Assembly: GCA_040772005.1 (NCBI GenBank) | Contig: JAXGYZ010000003.1 | Span: 248,001 to 312,000, forward strand | Source: MWBF01 sp040772005 | Lineage (GTDB): Bacteria > Chloroflexota > Anaerolineae > CG2-30-64-16 | Direction of reading: 5' to 3' | DNA length: 64,000 bases | Shown: positions 8,820 to 17,621 of the stretch, in pieces | Position numbering within the stretch: position 1 is the first letter of the stretch | How the letters are laid out: every line of letters starts with the position of its first letter | The notes under the pieces: generated by a model | Seen by the model: only the letters and a program-made list of their open reading frames with translations | What the model was told of the DNA's origin: nothing | The model's database searches: none | Translations under genes and position numbers: made by a program

Positions 8820-11570
8820 ATGAGAGACAACGCAACAGCCGGCTGGGAGTTCACTGGCGCCGACGGCACGTTCCGCCTCGATACGCCTCACCGGACGAGC
8901 TACCTCTACTTCCCGCTGGTCAACGAGGCCGGCATGATGTCCGCTGTAACGCCCACGCTGCATGGCGACTGCAAGACAGGCCAGAACAGCTTCCTGACCC
9001 TGCCGGTCTCCATGGAGGATCTGCACAACACGCGTTCGGCACGCAACTTCTGGGTGCATACTGCGGGACACGGGCCCTGGTCGGCCACGGGCAACTCTGC
9101 GCTGCAGGCCGCGCAGTTGTTCGGCACAGACTCTGACGAGACGGTCACGCTGGAAGCCGGGCTGCTGTGGCACAAGGTCACGCGGCGCAATGCGCGGCTG
9201 GGCCTGGTTGCCGAGGTAACGAACTTCGTGCCCGCGGGTGACCCGTCACCCGGTGACACAGTGGAGCTGATGCAGGTGACGCTGACCAACATCGGGCCTG
9301 CGCCCCTGACGCTTACCCCGACCGCGGCCATCCCCATCTACGGCCGCTCCGCCGACAACCTGCGCGACCACAGGCACGTCACCTCGCTGCTGCACCGCAT
9401 TCGCACCGTTCGCCACGGCGTCGAGGTATGCCCGACGCTCACCTTCGATGAGCGCGGCCACCGACCCAACAGTGTGACCTATGCAGTGTTGGGCGCAGAA
9501 GGCGACGGCGCGCCGCCGGTCAGCTTCTTCCCGGTTGTCGAGGACTTTATCGGTGAGGGTGGCAGCCTGGAGTGGCCCGCCGCGATGGTGCAGGCTGCCG
9601 CAACGGGTGTGGGTGTGGGCGCGGCTGTGGACGGCTACGAAGCCATCGGCGCGCTGCGTTTCGCGGATGTGGCCCTGGCCGTGGGCGAATCGCGCTCGTA
9701 CGTGCTGATTCTCGCCGTGCTGGCCGAAGGCTCCGTTGACATAAATGAGTTGGTCCGACGCTACGGCAGCGCGGCTGCTTTCGCTGATCGGCTCGAACGT
9801 ACGCGCTTACATTGGCAGGGCGTGGTCGGGCCGCTGGGCTTCCGCACCGCCGATCCGCGCTTCGATAACTGGCTGAAGTGGGTGGCGGTTCAGCCGACCC
9901 TGCGCCGCCTGTTCGGTAATTCGTTCCTGCCGGCCCATGATTACGGCCGCGGCGGCCGCGGCTGGCGCGACCTGTGGCAGGACTGCCTGGCGCTGCTGGT
10001 CATGGAACCCGAGCCCGTCCACGACCTGCTGTTCAGCAGCTTCGCAGGCGTGCGTATGGATGGCAGCAATGCGACCATCATCGGCAGCCGGCCTGGCGAG
10101 TTCATCGCTGACCGCAACAACATCCCGCGCGTCTGGATGGACCACGGTGCGTGGCCCTACCTGACGACGCGCCTGTACATCGACCGCAGCGGCGATCTGG
10201 GATTCCTGCTGCAGGAGCAGAGTTACTTCAAGGATCAGCACGTCCACCGTTGCCAGAGGAAAGACGCAGCCTGGGCGCCGGAGCAGGGGACAGAGCTGCG
10301 CACCGCGCAGGGTGCTATCCACCGCGGCTCCATCCTGGAACATCTGCTGGTTCAACACCTCACCGCGTTCTTCAACGTGGGCGCAGCCGGCAATATCTTG
10401 CTGGAGGGCGCCGACTGGAACGACGGCATGGACATGGCGCGCGAGCGCGGGGAAAGCGTGGCTTTTACCGCGCTGTATGCGGGCAACCTGGCCGACCTGA
10501 GCAAGCTGGTGCTGGCGTTGGACCGGCTGGGGGTGGCCGAAGTCGAACTGGCGGCTGAACTGCGGCTGCTGCTCGACACGGTGGGCGAGCCAGTGGACTA
10601 CACCAGTGTGACCGCCAAACAAGCCCGTCTGGCCCAATACTTTGCCGCCTGCACACACACCATCTCCGGCGACAGGGCCAGGGTGAGCCTGGCTGACCTG
10701 AGCCGCGATCTGGATGCCAAGGCCGTCTGGCTTGCGACGCACATCCGGGACCAGGAATGGGTGACCGATGCCGAGGGTCACGGCTGGTTCAACGGTTACT
10801 ACGACAACGATGGCCGCCGCGTCGAGGGCGACCATGCCAACGGCGTCCGCATGACGCTGACCGGGCAGGTGTTCACCCTGATGGGCGGCATCGCTACCGC
10901 GGCGCAGGGGGCCGAGATCGTGCGCGCGGTCGATCGTTACCTCTACGATCCGCGCCTGGGGGGCTACCGGCTCAACACCGATTTCGGGGGCGTGCAGCTC
11001 AATCTGGGGCGGTGCTTCGGCTTCGCGTACGGCCACAAGGAGAACGGCGCGATGTTCAGCCACATGGCGGTGATGTATGCCAACGCGCTTTATCGTCGTG
11101 GGTTGGCGGGGGCAGGCTACAAGGTGCTGGCAGGGATCTACGGCCACTGCCAGGGTTTCGCCGTCAGCCGCATGTATCCCGGCCTGCCGGAATACATCAG
11201 CGAGCGGGGCCGCGGCATGTACCCGTGGTTGACCGGTTCGGCAAGCTGGTATCTGCTGACGCTGCTGAACGAGGTGTTCGGCGTGCAGGGCGACCTGGGT
11301 GACCTGGTGCTGGCGCCGAAACTGGCCGCGGTGCAATTCGATGACCAGGACAGGGCGGCTGTCCGTACGCAGTTTGCCGGGTGTGAATGGGAGGTTGTCT
11401 ATCACAACCCGCGCCGGCTTGAGTCCGGTGCGTATGCGGTTCGCCGGGTCGCTGTTGGCGGGGTTGAGCTGCCGGTGACATACGAGGAGAAGGGCGCTCG
11501 TATCGGCCGGGAGGTCATCGCAGGCCTCAACACGGGGCCGATGCAGCGTCTCGACGTCGAACTCGGCTGA
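8820..11570 (+). CDS. GH94-family glycoside phosphorylase
   Basis: 916 aa, cytoplasmic. It has the N-terminal beta-sandwich and (alpha/alpha)6 barrel layout of GH94 enzymes. The catalytic motif is DWNDGMDMARERGESVA, with the general-acid Asp at ~535. A barrel-end motif (PWLTGSASWYLLTLLNE) follows near residue 800. GH94 enzymes split beta-linked gluco-oligosaccharides with phosphate, giving a sugar-1-phosphate; the linkage used here cannot be told. The ATG is 6 bp after the previous stop, with GGAG inside the upstream gene's last codons, so the two phosphorylases form one operon. Phosphorolysis saves one ATP per sugar, a sensible partner to secreted glucanases and an importer. Confidence 0.82.
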   Translation: MRDNATAGWEFTGADGTFRLDTPHRTSYLYFPLVNEAGMMSAVTPTLHGDCKTGQNSFLTLPVSMEDLHNTRSARNFWVHTAGHGPWSATGNSALQAAQLFGTDSDETVTLEAGLLWHKVTRRNARLGLVAEVTNFVPAGDPSPGDTVELMQVTLTNIGPAPLTLTPTAAIPIYGRSADNLRDHRHVTSLLHRIRTVRHGVEVCPTLTFDERGHRPNSVTYAVLGAEGDGAPPVSFFPVVEDFIGEGGSLEWPAAMVQAAATGVGVGAAVDGYEAIGALRFADVALAVGESRSYVLILAVLAEGSVDINELVRRYGSAAAFADRLERTRLHWQGVVGPLGFRTADPRFDNWLKWVAVQPTLRRLFGNSFLPAHDYGRGGRGWRDLWQDCLALLVMEPEPVHDLLFSSFAGVRMDGSNATIIGSRPGEFIADRNNIPRVWMDHGAWPYLTTRLYIDRSGDLGFLLQEQSYFKDQHVHRCQRKDAAWAPEQGTELRTAQGAIHRGSILEHLLVQHLTAFFNVGAAGNILLEGADWNDGMDMARERGESVAFTALYAGNLADLSKLVLALDRLGVAEVELAAELRLLLDTVGEPVDYTSVTAKQARLAQYFAACTHTISGDRARVSLADLSRDLDAKAVWLATHIRDQEWVTDAEGHGWFNGYYDNDGRRVEGDHANGVRMTLTGQVFTLMGGIATAAQGAEIVRAVDRYLYDPRLGGYRLNTDFGGVQLNLGRCFGFAYGHKENGAMFSHMAVMYANALYRRGLAGAGYKVLAGIYGHCQGFAVSRMYPGLPEYISERGRGMYPWLTGSASWYLLTLLNEVFGVQGDLGDLVLAPKLAAVQFDDQDRAAVRTQFAGCEWEVVYHNPRRLESGAYAVRRVAVGGVELPVTYEEKGARIGREVIAGLNTGPMQRLDVELG

Positions 11571-11571
11571 C

Positions 11572-12558
11572 CTAGCGGGTCTCGGTAAGCTGAGACGAAG
11601 AGAGCGGTCGGACGGTGACGCCCTCCCGCGCGGCCTCAAGTGCGGCGAGGGAGGGCAACCCGGCCCCGATGTGACCGATGGCGGTCACCGAGAAGGCCGT
11701 CGCCAGGCGGGCACACTCGGCCAGCGGCAGGCCGCGCAGCTTGCCCGCAACGATGCCCGCGACCATCGCATCCCCTGCGCCCACCGTGCTCTGGACCTCG
11801 ACTGCGGGCGGCACGGCCCAGACGGTCTCGTCGCCTTCAAGGAAGATGGCGCCGTCCTTCCCCATGGATACGACCACGCTCGTGATGCTGTGGCGCTGCA
11901 TGAGCGCGCGCGCGACCCTGACGATGGCCGCGCTCGTCTCCAGCCGCTCCCCGGTGAACTCGCCCAGTTCGTCGGTGTTCGGCTTGATGAGCCACGGCCC
12001 GGCCGCAACCGCCTGCCTGAACCCCTCGCCGCTGGTGTCGAGCACGACCTTTGGCGCGCGCCCCGCCTGCGCAGCCGCCAGTGTCCGGATCATCCGCGCG
12101 TAGAAGTCCGCCGACACGCCGGCGGGGATGCTGCCCGAAAGCACGAACCACTCATGGTCTGCGGCCAGCTCCTTGAGGATATCGAACAGGCGCACGATGT
12201 CTGCCGGCTCCGGCGCCTGGCCGGGGAAGTTGATGTCCGTGGTCTGGTGCAGCGTGGGATCGGTGATCTTCACGCCGATGCGCGTTGCGCCCGCAATGCG
12301 CACGCAGCGGTCTTCGATGCCCTTCTGGCTGAACAGGCGGCGGAAAATCTCATCGTTCGCGCTGCCGAGGAAGCCAGTAACTGTGGCCGGCTGGCCGAAG
12401 TCGGCCAGGAACGCAGCCACGTTGATGCCCTTGCCTCCGGCGTCCATCTGCGAACTCCGGACGCGATTGACCGCCCCCGCCGTGAAGTTGGGGACGGAGA
12501 TCGTTTGATCGATGGCCGGGTTGACGGTGACCGTGACGACCCGGTTGGCCTGGCGCAT
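11572..12558 (-). CDS. fruK: PfkB-family sugar kinase, 1-phosphofructokinase-like
   Basis: 328 aa. The N-terminus VVTVTVNPAIDQTI is typical of the 1-phosphofructokinase/tagatose-6-phosphate kinase branch. The DAGGKGINVA motif and the C-terminal ATP-site motif VGAGDAMVAG (catalytic Asp ~263) are both present. The gene is convergent with the phosphorylase operon and separated by one base. It phosphorylates a sugar phosphate, classically fructose-1-phosphate. The role with the glucan locus is unclear, and the exact substrate (fructose-1-P or tagatose-6-P) cannot be decided from sequence, so the symbol is tentative. Confidence 0.8.
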   Translation of the reverse strand: MRQANRVVTVTVNPAIDQTISVPNFTAGAVNRVRSSQMDAGGKGINVAAFLADFGQPATVTGFLGSANDEIFRRLFSQKGIEDRCVRIAGATRIGVKITDPTLHQTTDINFPGQAPEPADIVRLFDILKELAADHEWFVLSGSIPAGVSADFYARMIRTLAAAQAGRAPKVVLDTSGEGFRQAVAAGPWLIKPNTDELGEFTGERLETSAAIVRVARALMQRHSITSVVVSMGKDGAIFLEGDETVWAVPPAVEVQSTVGAGDAMVAGIVAGKLRGLPLAECARLATAFSVTAIGHIGAGLPSLAALEAAREGVTVRPLSSSQLTETR

Positions 12559-12581
12559 GGTCTATCCTCCCGCCTGACCTT

Positions 12582-13061
12582 CTATAACCAGCCGGCGGCC
12601 CGCCACATCGCAAGCTCTGCGCCGTACCGGTCATACATGACCTCGCACCGGGTGTCGATGCGCAGGCTGGCTCGCCCGTCTAGCGTGTACGCAGGCCATT
12701 CCGGCACGCCCTCCGCAGCCGGCCTCCCGGTGCGCGCGAAGCTGGTCCAGAGCGCGGCCATGTTGTGCGAGGCCACAAACCGCTCAGGGCTGCCCCCGGA
12801 GCCGATCACGAAGCCGCTGCCGTGGAGGTAGAGGCAATCCTTGGCCGGCTCAGGCTCGTTCCGGCGGGGCGGCTGGATGGCCGGCGCGCCCAGGTGCAGT
12901 GCCTCGCGGACGCCGGCCCAGGGCTCCAACTCAGCGGGCCGCCGGAATCTCCGGTCGCCGGAGATCCTCCCCGCATAGGGGACCCCCTTGAAGATGCTGA
13001 CACCGTCACTCCGGGCGCCACTGACCTTGCCGTAGCTGGTCTCGACCTGGATTGCATCCAT
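12582..13061 (-). pseudogene. Internally deleted type-B carboxylesterase remnant
   Basis: An intact 159-codon frame that stitches together three parts of a normally ~500-aa esterase. The N-terminus (VETSYGKVSGARSDGVSIFKG) and first strand region are recognisable. A short piece around the oxyanion motif follows (HGSGFVIGSG). The extreme C-terminus comes next (ALWTSFARTGRP, then WPAYTLDGRASLRID). The middle, with the GESAGG nucleophile and the catalytic acid and histidine, is missing. The junctions keep frame, so it could still make a small inactive protein. I chose the start at 13061 because the family N-terminus begins there and AGGAA lies upstream; a longer frame to 13331 runs into the tRNA. 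Confidence 0.72.
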
Positions 13062-13241
13062 CTCTGCCGTGGTTCCTTTCTGTTTCGCTCGCCACATTAT
13101 ACTACCAGACCGGACCATCCCGCTCGCCAGCCCGGCCCGCACGCGACATGTCAGGGTGTTCGAAGGAGCCCAGAACGCTGAGGATGGTGGTCTGTTGCCA
13201 GGGGTTGTGGCGCTGCCCGCTGCCTCACAAGTGAGTGCTTG

Positions 13242-13278
13242 AAAAAGGGAAGCCCACGGATAACCATCCGTGGGCTTC
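13242..13278 (-). terminator. Rho-independent terminator of tRNA-Val
   Basis: A perfect 13-bp stem (GAAGCCCACGGAT / ATCCGTGGGCTTC) with the loop AACC is followed on the minus strand by CCTTTTTC. It lies about 30 bp downstream of the tRNA 3' end. Confidence 0.85.
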
Positions 13279-13306
13279 GAAGGTGCGCCTGATGATGATG
13301 TTGAGG

Positions 13307-13380
<74 letters not shown>

Positions 13381-13391
13381 GAACGGCGGTT

Positions 13392-13420
13392 ACTATATCA
13401 CAGAGGCCGGAATCGTGCAA
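13392..13420 (-). promoter_or_regulatory. Sigma70-type promoter of tRNA-Val
   Basis: On the minus strand, TTGCAC (13420-13415) and TATAGT (13397-13392) are separated by 17 bp. The predicted transcript starts a few bases before the tRNA 5' end. Confidence 0.75.
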
Positions 13421-13538
13421 AACGCAGGAAGGTCACTCATCGTACGGCCCCATTTACCGGTTTGGCACGATTGGAGTTATAATTTGTTCGTTGCAGTGCA
13501 ACCGGCAACTAAACCGGTCCTTGACGCTCAGGTGAGGT

Positions 13539-14282
13539 ATGGCTCGACGCGGTTACGCGCTTCTCTTTGTAATCATCTTGCTGCTGGCAGGCATTGCCGG
13601 TGTCTTTGGCGCCCGGTTCCTGCTGACACAATTGCAGAGCGATTTTGAGCCGCGGCCGGCCTGGACGCCTTCGACCGAGGTCGCTTCCGGCGCGACGGAG
13701 CCGGTCTCGGGCGCAGACACCCCACCGCCAACTAACTCTGCCTTACCGACGAGCACGTTCACGCCGCGACCCACCGGGACCGTCATGGTCGTCGCCACAC
13801 CGGCTGATGTGGCTCCTGTGCCGCTGACCCCGCCCCCGACGTTCGACGCTGCCGGTCAGCCCGGCGAAGTCCTGACGCCTGACGCATCGCTGACCGAAGG
13901 TGCGCCGACCGAAACCGCAACCCCCACTGAAGAGCCGGCCAGCGCCTATCCCTACATTCTGGCCGCGCCCGTGCGCGATACCGCAGGCGATTGCCCCGGC
14001 AACTACGTCCTGGGGAAGGTGACGGATCGGGCAGGCAATCCGCTGCCGGATATCCGCCTGAAGCTGATCGACGAGTACAGCAATGTCCAGTACGCGGTCT
14101 CTAAGCCCGGTCCCGCGGACAAGGGGTTGTATGACTTCCCGGTGACCGGCCCGCCCCGGCGTCTCACGCTCAGCGTCGTGGATGCAAACGACGGGCCGCT
14201 TAGCGTGAGCATCGAGATTGGCCACCAGGTGGGCGATAACCCCGAGGCGACCTGCCATTGGGCAGATTGGAAGCGCCGCTGA
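13539..14282 (+). CDS. Membrane-anchored surface protein with Thr/Pro linker and CarboxypepD_reg-like domain
   Basis: 247 aa. One N-terminal transmembrane segment (~7-28) is followed by a long Pro/Thr/Ala-rich, likely disordered linker (~35-140). The compact C-terminal domain (~150-247) has the pattern CPGNYVLGKVTDRAGNPLPDIRLKLIDE, typical of carboxypeptidase-regulatory-like beta-sandwiches; two Cys residues (in DCPG and ATCHW) could form a disulphide. The domain would be displayed outside the cell. Function is unknown. The gene stands alone between the tRNA promoter and a bidirectional terminator. Confidence 0.75.
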   Translation: MARRGYALLFVIILLLAGIAGVFGARFLLTQLQSDFEPRPAWTPSTEVASGATEPVSGADTPPPTNSALPTSTFTPRPTGTVMVVATPADVAPVPLTPPPTFDAAGQPGEVLTPDASLTEGAPTETATPTEEPASAYPYILAAPVRDTAGDCPGNYVLGKVTDRAGNPLPDIRLKLIDEYSNVQYAVSKPGPADKGLYDFPVTGPPRRLTLSVVDANDGPLSVSIEIGHQVGDNPEATCHWADWKRR

Positions 14283-14316
14283 GGCGTTTGTATCTGAGGA
14301 TGCTGGCTATACTGGG

Positions 14317-14370
14317 GTTCCGCGGGCCGCTCCGCATCGCGGTCGCGATGCGACCGACAGGATGCGGAAC
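14317..14370. repeat. Palindromic element (family E), intergenic
   Basis: Outer arms GGTTCCGC (14317-14324) and GATGCGGAAC (14361-14370) enclose a perfect inner palindrome, CGCATCGCG-GT-CGCGATGCG. A relative of this element lies inside the mocA gene near 48591. Confidence 0.7.
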
Positions 14371-14398
14371 TTCATCTGCTCATAGACTGAGACAAACA

Positions 14399-14436
14399 AA
14401 AGGAGGAAGACGACAACCCTGTCATCTTCCTCCTTT
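14399..14436. terminator. Bidirectional terminator between convergent genes
   Basis: A perfect 12-bp stem (AAAGGAGGAAGA / TCTTCCTCCTTT, 14-nt loop) with A-rich and T-rich ends lies between the convergent genes ending at 14282 and 14464. Confidence 0.75.
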
Positions 14437-14463
14437 CTCGTCACTGCTTACTCGTTACGCACA

Positions 14464-15876
14464 TCATTCCGGCGGCACGTAGGGGCACTTCTGCCCGCGC
14501 AGGTCGTTCAGATAGATGCACAGAATGACATACGCGTCCCGCAGGAAGAGCTCCGGATAGCCCGGGCCGATGACCGACCAGTAGAACTGCTCCGTGTCCT
14601 TGGTCCAATCCCGATCGGGCATGTAGATGACCGTCATCAGGCCGATCCACGGCGTCCAGTTCTCGCGCGCATAGCGGAAGGCCCTTTCGAGATACTGACC
14701 CTTCAGTGCCTCCGAGATACCCGCGCCCGCACCGTGCCAGTAGTAGGGCGAATCGGGCCGGTTGTCGGTCGTCCAGCCGAACTCGAGGATCGCGACGCGC
14801 TTGTCCTGGTCGCCGTAGCGCTCCATGACGGCGCGCACGTCCTCCACATGGCGGAAGGCGAAGAACCGCTCGCCGCCATATTTGGCCTTGTTCGCCGCCG
14901 TCTCGTCGGGCGAGATCTCCGGTGCGGCCGCAAAGCCCGCGGCGTGGACGCCGAGCAGGTCGAAGTAACCGTCGCTGTCGCCGCCCATCGCCTGGTACAT
15001 CTGCTCGTAGAACTTGATATCCGGCATGGCCTCGTTGGTGTCGGTGCCCGTCGGCGCCATGCCTGCGGTGATGACCAGCGCATTGGGGTCGATGCCCTTG
15101 ATGGCCTTGTAGGACATCTGGAGCATCCGCACATAGCCGGCCGGGTCGGGCCGCTTGCCGCCCCACTCGCGTGCCAGGTTCGGCTCATTCCAGACCTGGT
15201 ACGCGTGGATGCGGCCCGCGTAGCGGCTGGCGACCGCGGCCAGGAAATCTGCGAAGTGGCCGGCATTGTCCGGCGGGTTGCCCGCCCAGAAGGGCCGGTC
15301 CGGGTCCTGGCTCACGCGTACGATCAGCTTGAGGTTGTGGGCCTCCACCTCGTCCACGACGCGGTCCGCATTCGTCCAGTCGAACTGCCCCTTGCCCGCA
15401 CCCTCGATGTCCTGCCAGGAGAACAACTGCTTGACCCACGTGAAGCCCGCCTCCTGGATGAGGCCGAGGTCGCGGTCCGCGACTTCGGGCCGCCACCAGA
15501 GGAATGCCTGGATGCCGTAGTCCGGTGAGGCCATCAAGTCGCCGCCGCCGACGACCGGTGTCGCCGCAGGCGGCTTCGTGGTCGGCGTCGGCGGCACCGG
15601 CGTCGGGCTTGGCCCGGCCGTCGGCTTCGCGGCAGGGGTGTCCGTCGGGGCCGCGGTCGCGGTCGGCTCGGCAGCCGCTTCGGCAGGGGTTGCCGTCGCG
15701 GCGGCGACCACCTCGGCTTCGGTCGGCGGAGCCTCGACGCGCGGGGTCTTGGTCGGCGTGGGGGTGGCTGCCGGCCCAGCCGACCCGCAGGAGGCCAGCA
15801 CCGGCCCGGCTGCCAGCATCACGATGATGAGCAACCAGGGCCACAACCTACGCAAACTGACACGGTTGATGGACAT
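14464..15876 (-). CDS. Lipoprotein with GH39/GH5-like (beta/alpha)8 glycosidase domain
   Basis: 470 aa from the ATG at 15876, which has AAGGAG upstream. A longer frame to 15930 only reads into a palindromic repeat. A signal peptide with lipobox (LASC) is followed by a Thr/Pro/Ala-rich tether (~30-115) and then a clan GH-A-like barrel. The acid/base candidate is E231 in WNEPNL and the nucleophile candidate is E365 in ILEFGW, so both catalytic residues are kept. It is the first of three adjacent paralogues sharing this barrel. The substrate is unknown; a surface glycan or exopolysaccharide is plausible. Confidence 0.8.
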   Translation of the reverse strand: MSINRVSLRRLWPWLLIIVMLAAGPVLASCGSAGPAATPTPTKTPRVEAPPTEAEVVAAATATPAEAAAEPTATAAPTDTPAAKPTAGPSPTPVPPTPTTKPPAATPVVGGGDLMASPDYGIQAFLWWRPEVADRDLGLIQEAGFTWVKQLFSWQDIEGAGKGQFDWTNADRVVDEVEAHNLKLIVRVSQDPDRPFWAGNPPDNAGHFADFLAAVASRYAGRIHAYQVWNEPNLAREWGGKRPDPAGYVRMLQMSYKAIKGIDPNALVITAGMAPTGTDTNEAMPDIKFYEQMYQAMGGDSDGYFDLLGVHAAGFAAAPEISPDETAANKAKYGGERFFAFRHVEDVRAVMERYGDQDKRVAILEFGWTTDNRPDSPYYWHGAGAGISEALKGQYLERAFRYARENWTPWIGLMTVIYMPDRDWTKDTEQFYWSVIGPGYPELFLRDAYVILCIYLNDLRGQKCPYVPPE

Positions 15877-15897
15877 GGTAAGGTAAAACTCCTTATG

Positions 15898-15948
15898 AGA
15901 AGCCGGGTTTCGTGTGAAGCTTCGCTCCACCTCAGAAACCCGGCTTCT
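15898..15948. repeat. Palindromic element (family J)
   Basis: Perfect 14-bp inverted repeats AGAAGCCGGGTTTC (15898-15911) and GAAACCCGGCTTCT (15935-15948); a further partial arm (TCGGGTTTCAGAAGG) follows to about 15970. It lies between two paralogous glycosidase genes. Confidence 0.75.
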
Positions 15949-15970
15949 TGGAATATCGGGTTTCAGAAGG

Positions 15971-17368
15971 CTACTTGGGCATCCCCTGGAGCATACCGTA
16001 GGCCGCGCGGCCGCGAATGCCGAACGCGGCCATCTCCGAGCTGGGATTGGTCTGATTATAGTTCAGGTTCCAGAGGAATGCCACACCGACCCAGCCCCAG
16101 TTGCGCATCATCTCATAGGCCCGCACGATGTACTCGCCCTGCTGTTGTTCCGAGTTGTACGCGGCATACTCGTAGCCGCCCACCGGGTTGCCGCTGGAGG
16201 CCCAGCCGAACTCGGTCGGCCACAGGCGCTTGTTGCCGTCACCGTACTTGACCATGATGTTGCGATACTGCTCCATGGTGTTGCGGAAATAGAACGATGG
16301 ATCTGCGACGTGCGAAGGCCGGCCATAGTTCCCGGCCTGCCAATCCTGGAAGCGGGCATCCGGCGGATTGCCGTAGCCGCTGGGATGCACCCCGACCGCG
16401 TCGCAGTAGTTGCGCAGGCCGGCGCGGTACATCTGCTCGAGGTAGGTCGTGTCGCGGATGGCCGCGGGCGGCTGCGCACCGGTGGGGGTCGGCGCGCCGC
16501 TGACGACGATCATGCCGGGGCACGCGGCCTTGATGGCCCGGTAAGCGGCGGCCAGCAGGCGCACGTAGCGCGCGGCGTCTAACTTTTCGTTGCCCCATTC
16601 ACGATGGAGGTTCTGTTCATTCCACACTTCGATGGCCTGCACGCGGCCGCAATAGCGCCCTGCAAACTCACCGACGAAGCTGGCGTAGGTGTTCGGGTCC
16701 GCGGGCGGCCCTTCCACACCCAGGTCGGTGCCTCCGGGGCGCGCCCATTGGGGCGCCTTGACGATGCTGGCGAGAATTTGGATGCCGTTGCTGTTAAACG
16801 CGCCGATGACATCGTCAGGCCAATTGCGTTGGCCCGGCCCGCCGCCCTCGAAATCCTTCCACGGCAACTGGAACTTCACCCAGCCGAAGCCCAGCCCCTT
16901 GACGCCATCCACCGAGCCCCAGAGGTCACCGGGGTCCACCTGGATGCCGTAGCCGAAGAAGCCCGGCGCCGAAGGCCGCGGCGCAGCGCCAGCAGAGACG
17001 TTCCGAGCCGCCGCCGGGGGCGCGGCCACCTTCACAACTCGCAGGGCGTCGAGGCTGCCGTACGTCTTGACGAAGGAGCCCGAAATCCAGGCGGTCTTGC
17101 CGTTCGCGTCGATCTGCCACCAGCCGCCGTTCTCGCTCTTGCCGATGATGATGAAGGTCTGGCCGGCCTTCGTGCTGCCGATCCTGCTGTAGGCCGTGCT
17201 AGGCCCGCTGCGCAGGTTGACGACGCTGCCGGTGACAATGGCTGTGGGACCGTCGGCCGCGTAGGCGGGCGGCACGGCAGCCAGCAGCAGGCTCGCCAGC
17301 ATGACAACTGCGACAAACAGCGTGAGATGCCTGTGGGGCGATAGGTGGACGGGTTTGTTGCGCATCAT
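15971..17368 (-). CDS. Secreted SH3b-glycosidase (GH39/GH5-like barrel)
   Basis: 465 aa from the ATG at 17368, with GGAG five bases upstream. A cleavable signal peptide (ends near AYAAD, ~40) precedes a bacterial SH3 domain (~43-105; VVNLRSGPSTAYSRIG and GWWQID motifs) and a clan GH-A-like barrel (~140-465). Catalytic candidates are E251 in WNEQN and E386 in WPTEFGW. SH3b domains usually bind cell-wall or surface polymers, so the enzyme probably acts at the cell surface. It is close in sequence to the C-terminal third of the next upstream gene, which points to tandem duplication. Confidence 0.82.
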   Translation of the reverse strand: MMRNKPVHLSPHRHLTLFVAVVMLASLLLAAVPPAYAADGPTAIVTGSVVNLRSGPSTAYSRIGSTKAGQTFIIIGKSENGGWWQIDANGKTAWISGSFVKTYGSLDALRVVKVAAPPAAARNVSAGAAPRPSAPGFFGYGIQVDPGDLWGSVDGVKGLGFGWVKFQLPWKDFEGGGPGQRNWPDDVIGAFNSNGIQILASIVKAPQWARPGGTDLGVEGPPADPNTYASFVGEFAGRYCGRVQAIEVWNEQNLHREWGNEKLDAARYVRLLAAAYRAIKAACPGMIVVSGAPTPTGAQPPAAIRDTTYLEQMYRAGLRNYCDAVGVHPSGYGNPPDARFQDWQAGNYGRPSHVADPSFYFRNTMEQYRNIMVKYGDGNKRLWPTEFGWASSGNPVGGYEYAAYNSEQQQGEYIVRAYEMMRNWGWVGVAFLWNLNYNQTNPSSEMAAFGIRGRAAYGMLQGMPK

Positions 17369-17574
17369 GGACACTCCAGAAGATATAATTGTGGTATGAG
17401 TTGCGAATGGTGCGTGGGGTTAACGGGTGAGCGGCGACCTTGATGGCGGCCGCAGTACAGGCTCAGGAGGTAGGTTAAGTGTACGCCGGGTTGCATCCGG
17501 TGTCCTCTGTGTTAGCTCTGGCTGATACGCGCGCCAGGCAGCGCGCGCTCTGTTAGTGAAAGGGAGATAGATGG

Positions 17575-17612
17575 CGCAGGGGCGGCACGCCAGGCGACGC
17601 GCCGCCCCTGCG
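17575..17612. repeat. GC-rich inverted repeat downstream of the 1050-aa gene
   Basis: Perfect 12-bp arms CGCAGGGGCGGC and GCCGCCCCTGCG lie 10 bp after the stop of the large SH3b-glycosidase gene on the minus strand. It may act as a terminator without a T-tract, or be a family A relative. Confidence 0.55.
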
Positions 17613-17621
17613 GATGTCAGG

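Noticed and set aside
15877..15930. Upstream ATG for the 470-aa lipoprotein
   Set aside because: The extension is translated from a palindromic repeat and would displace the signal peptide.
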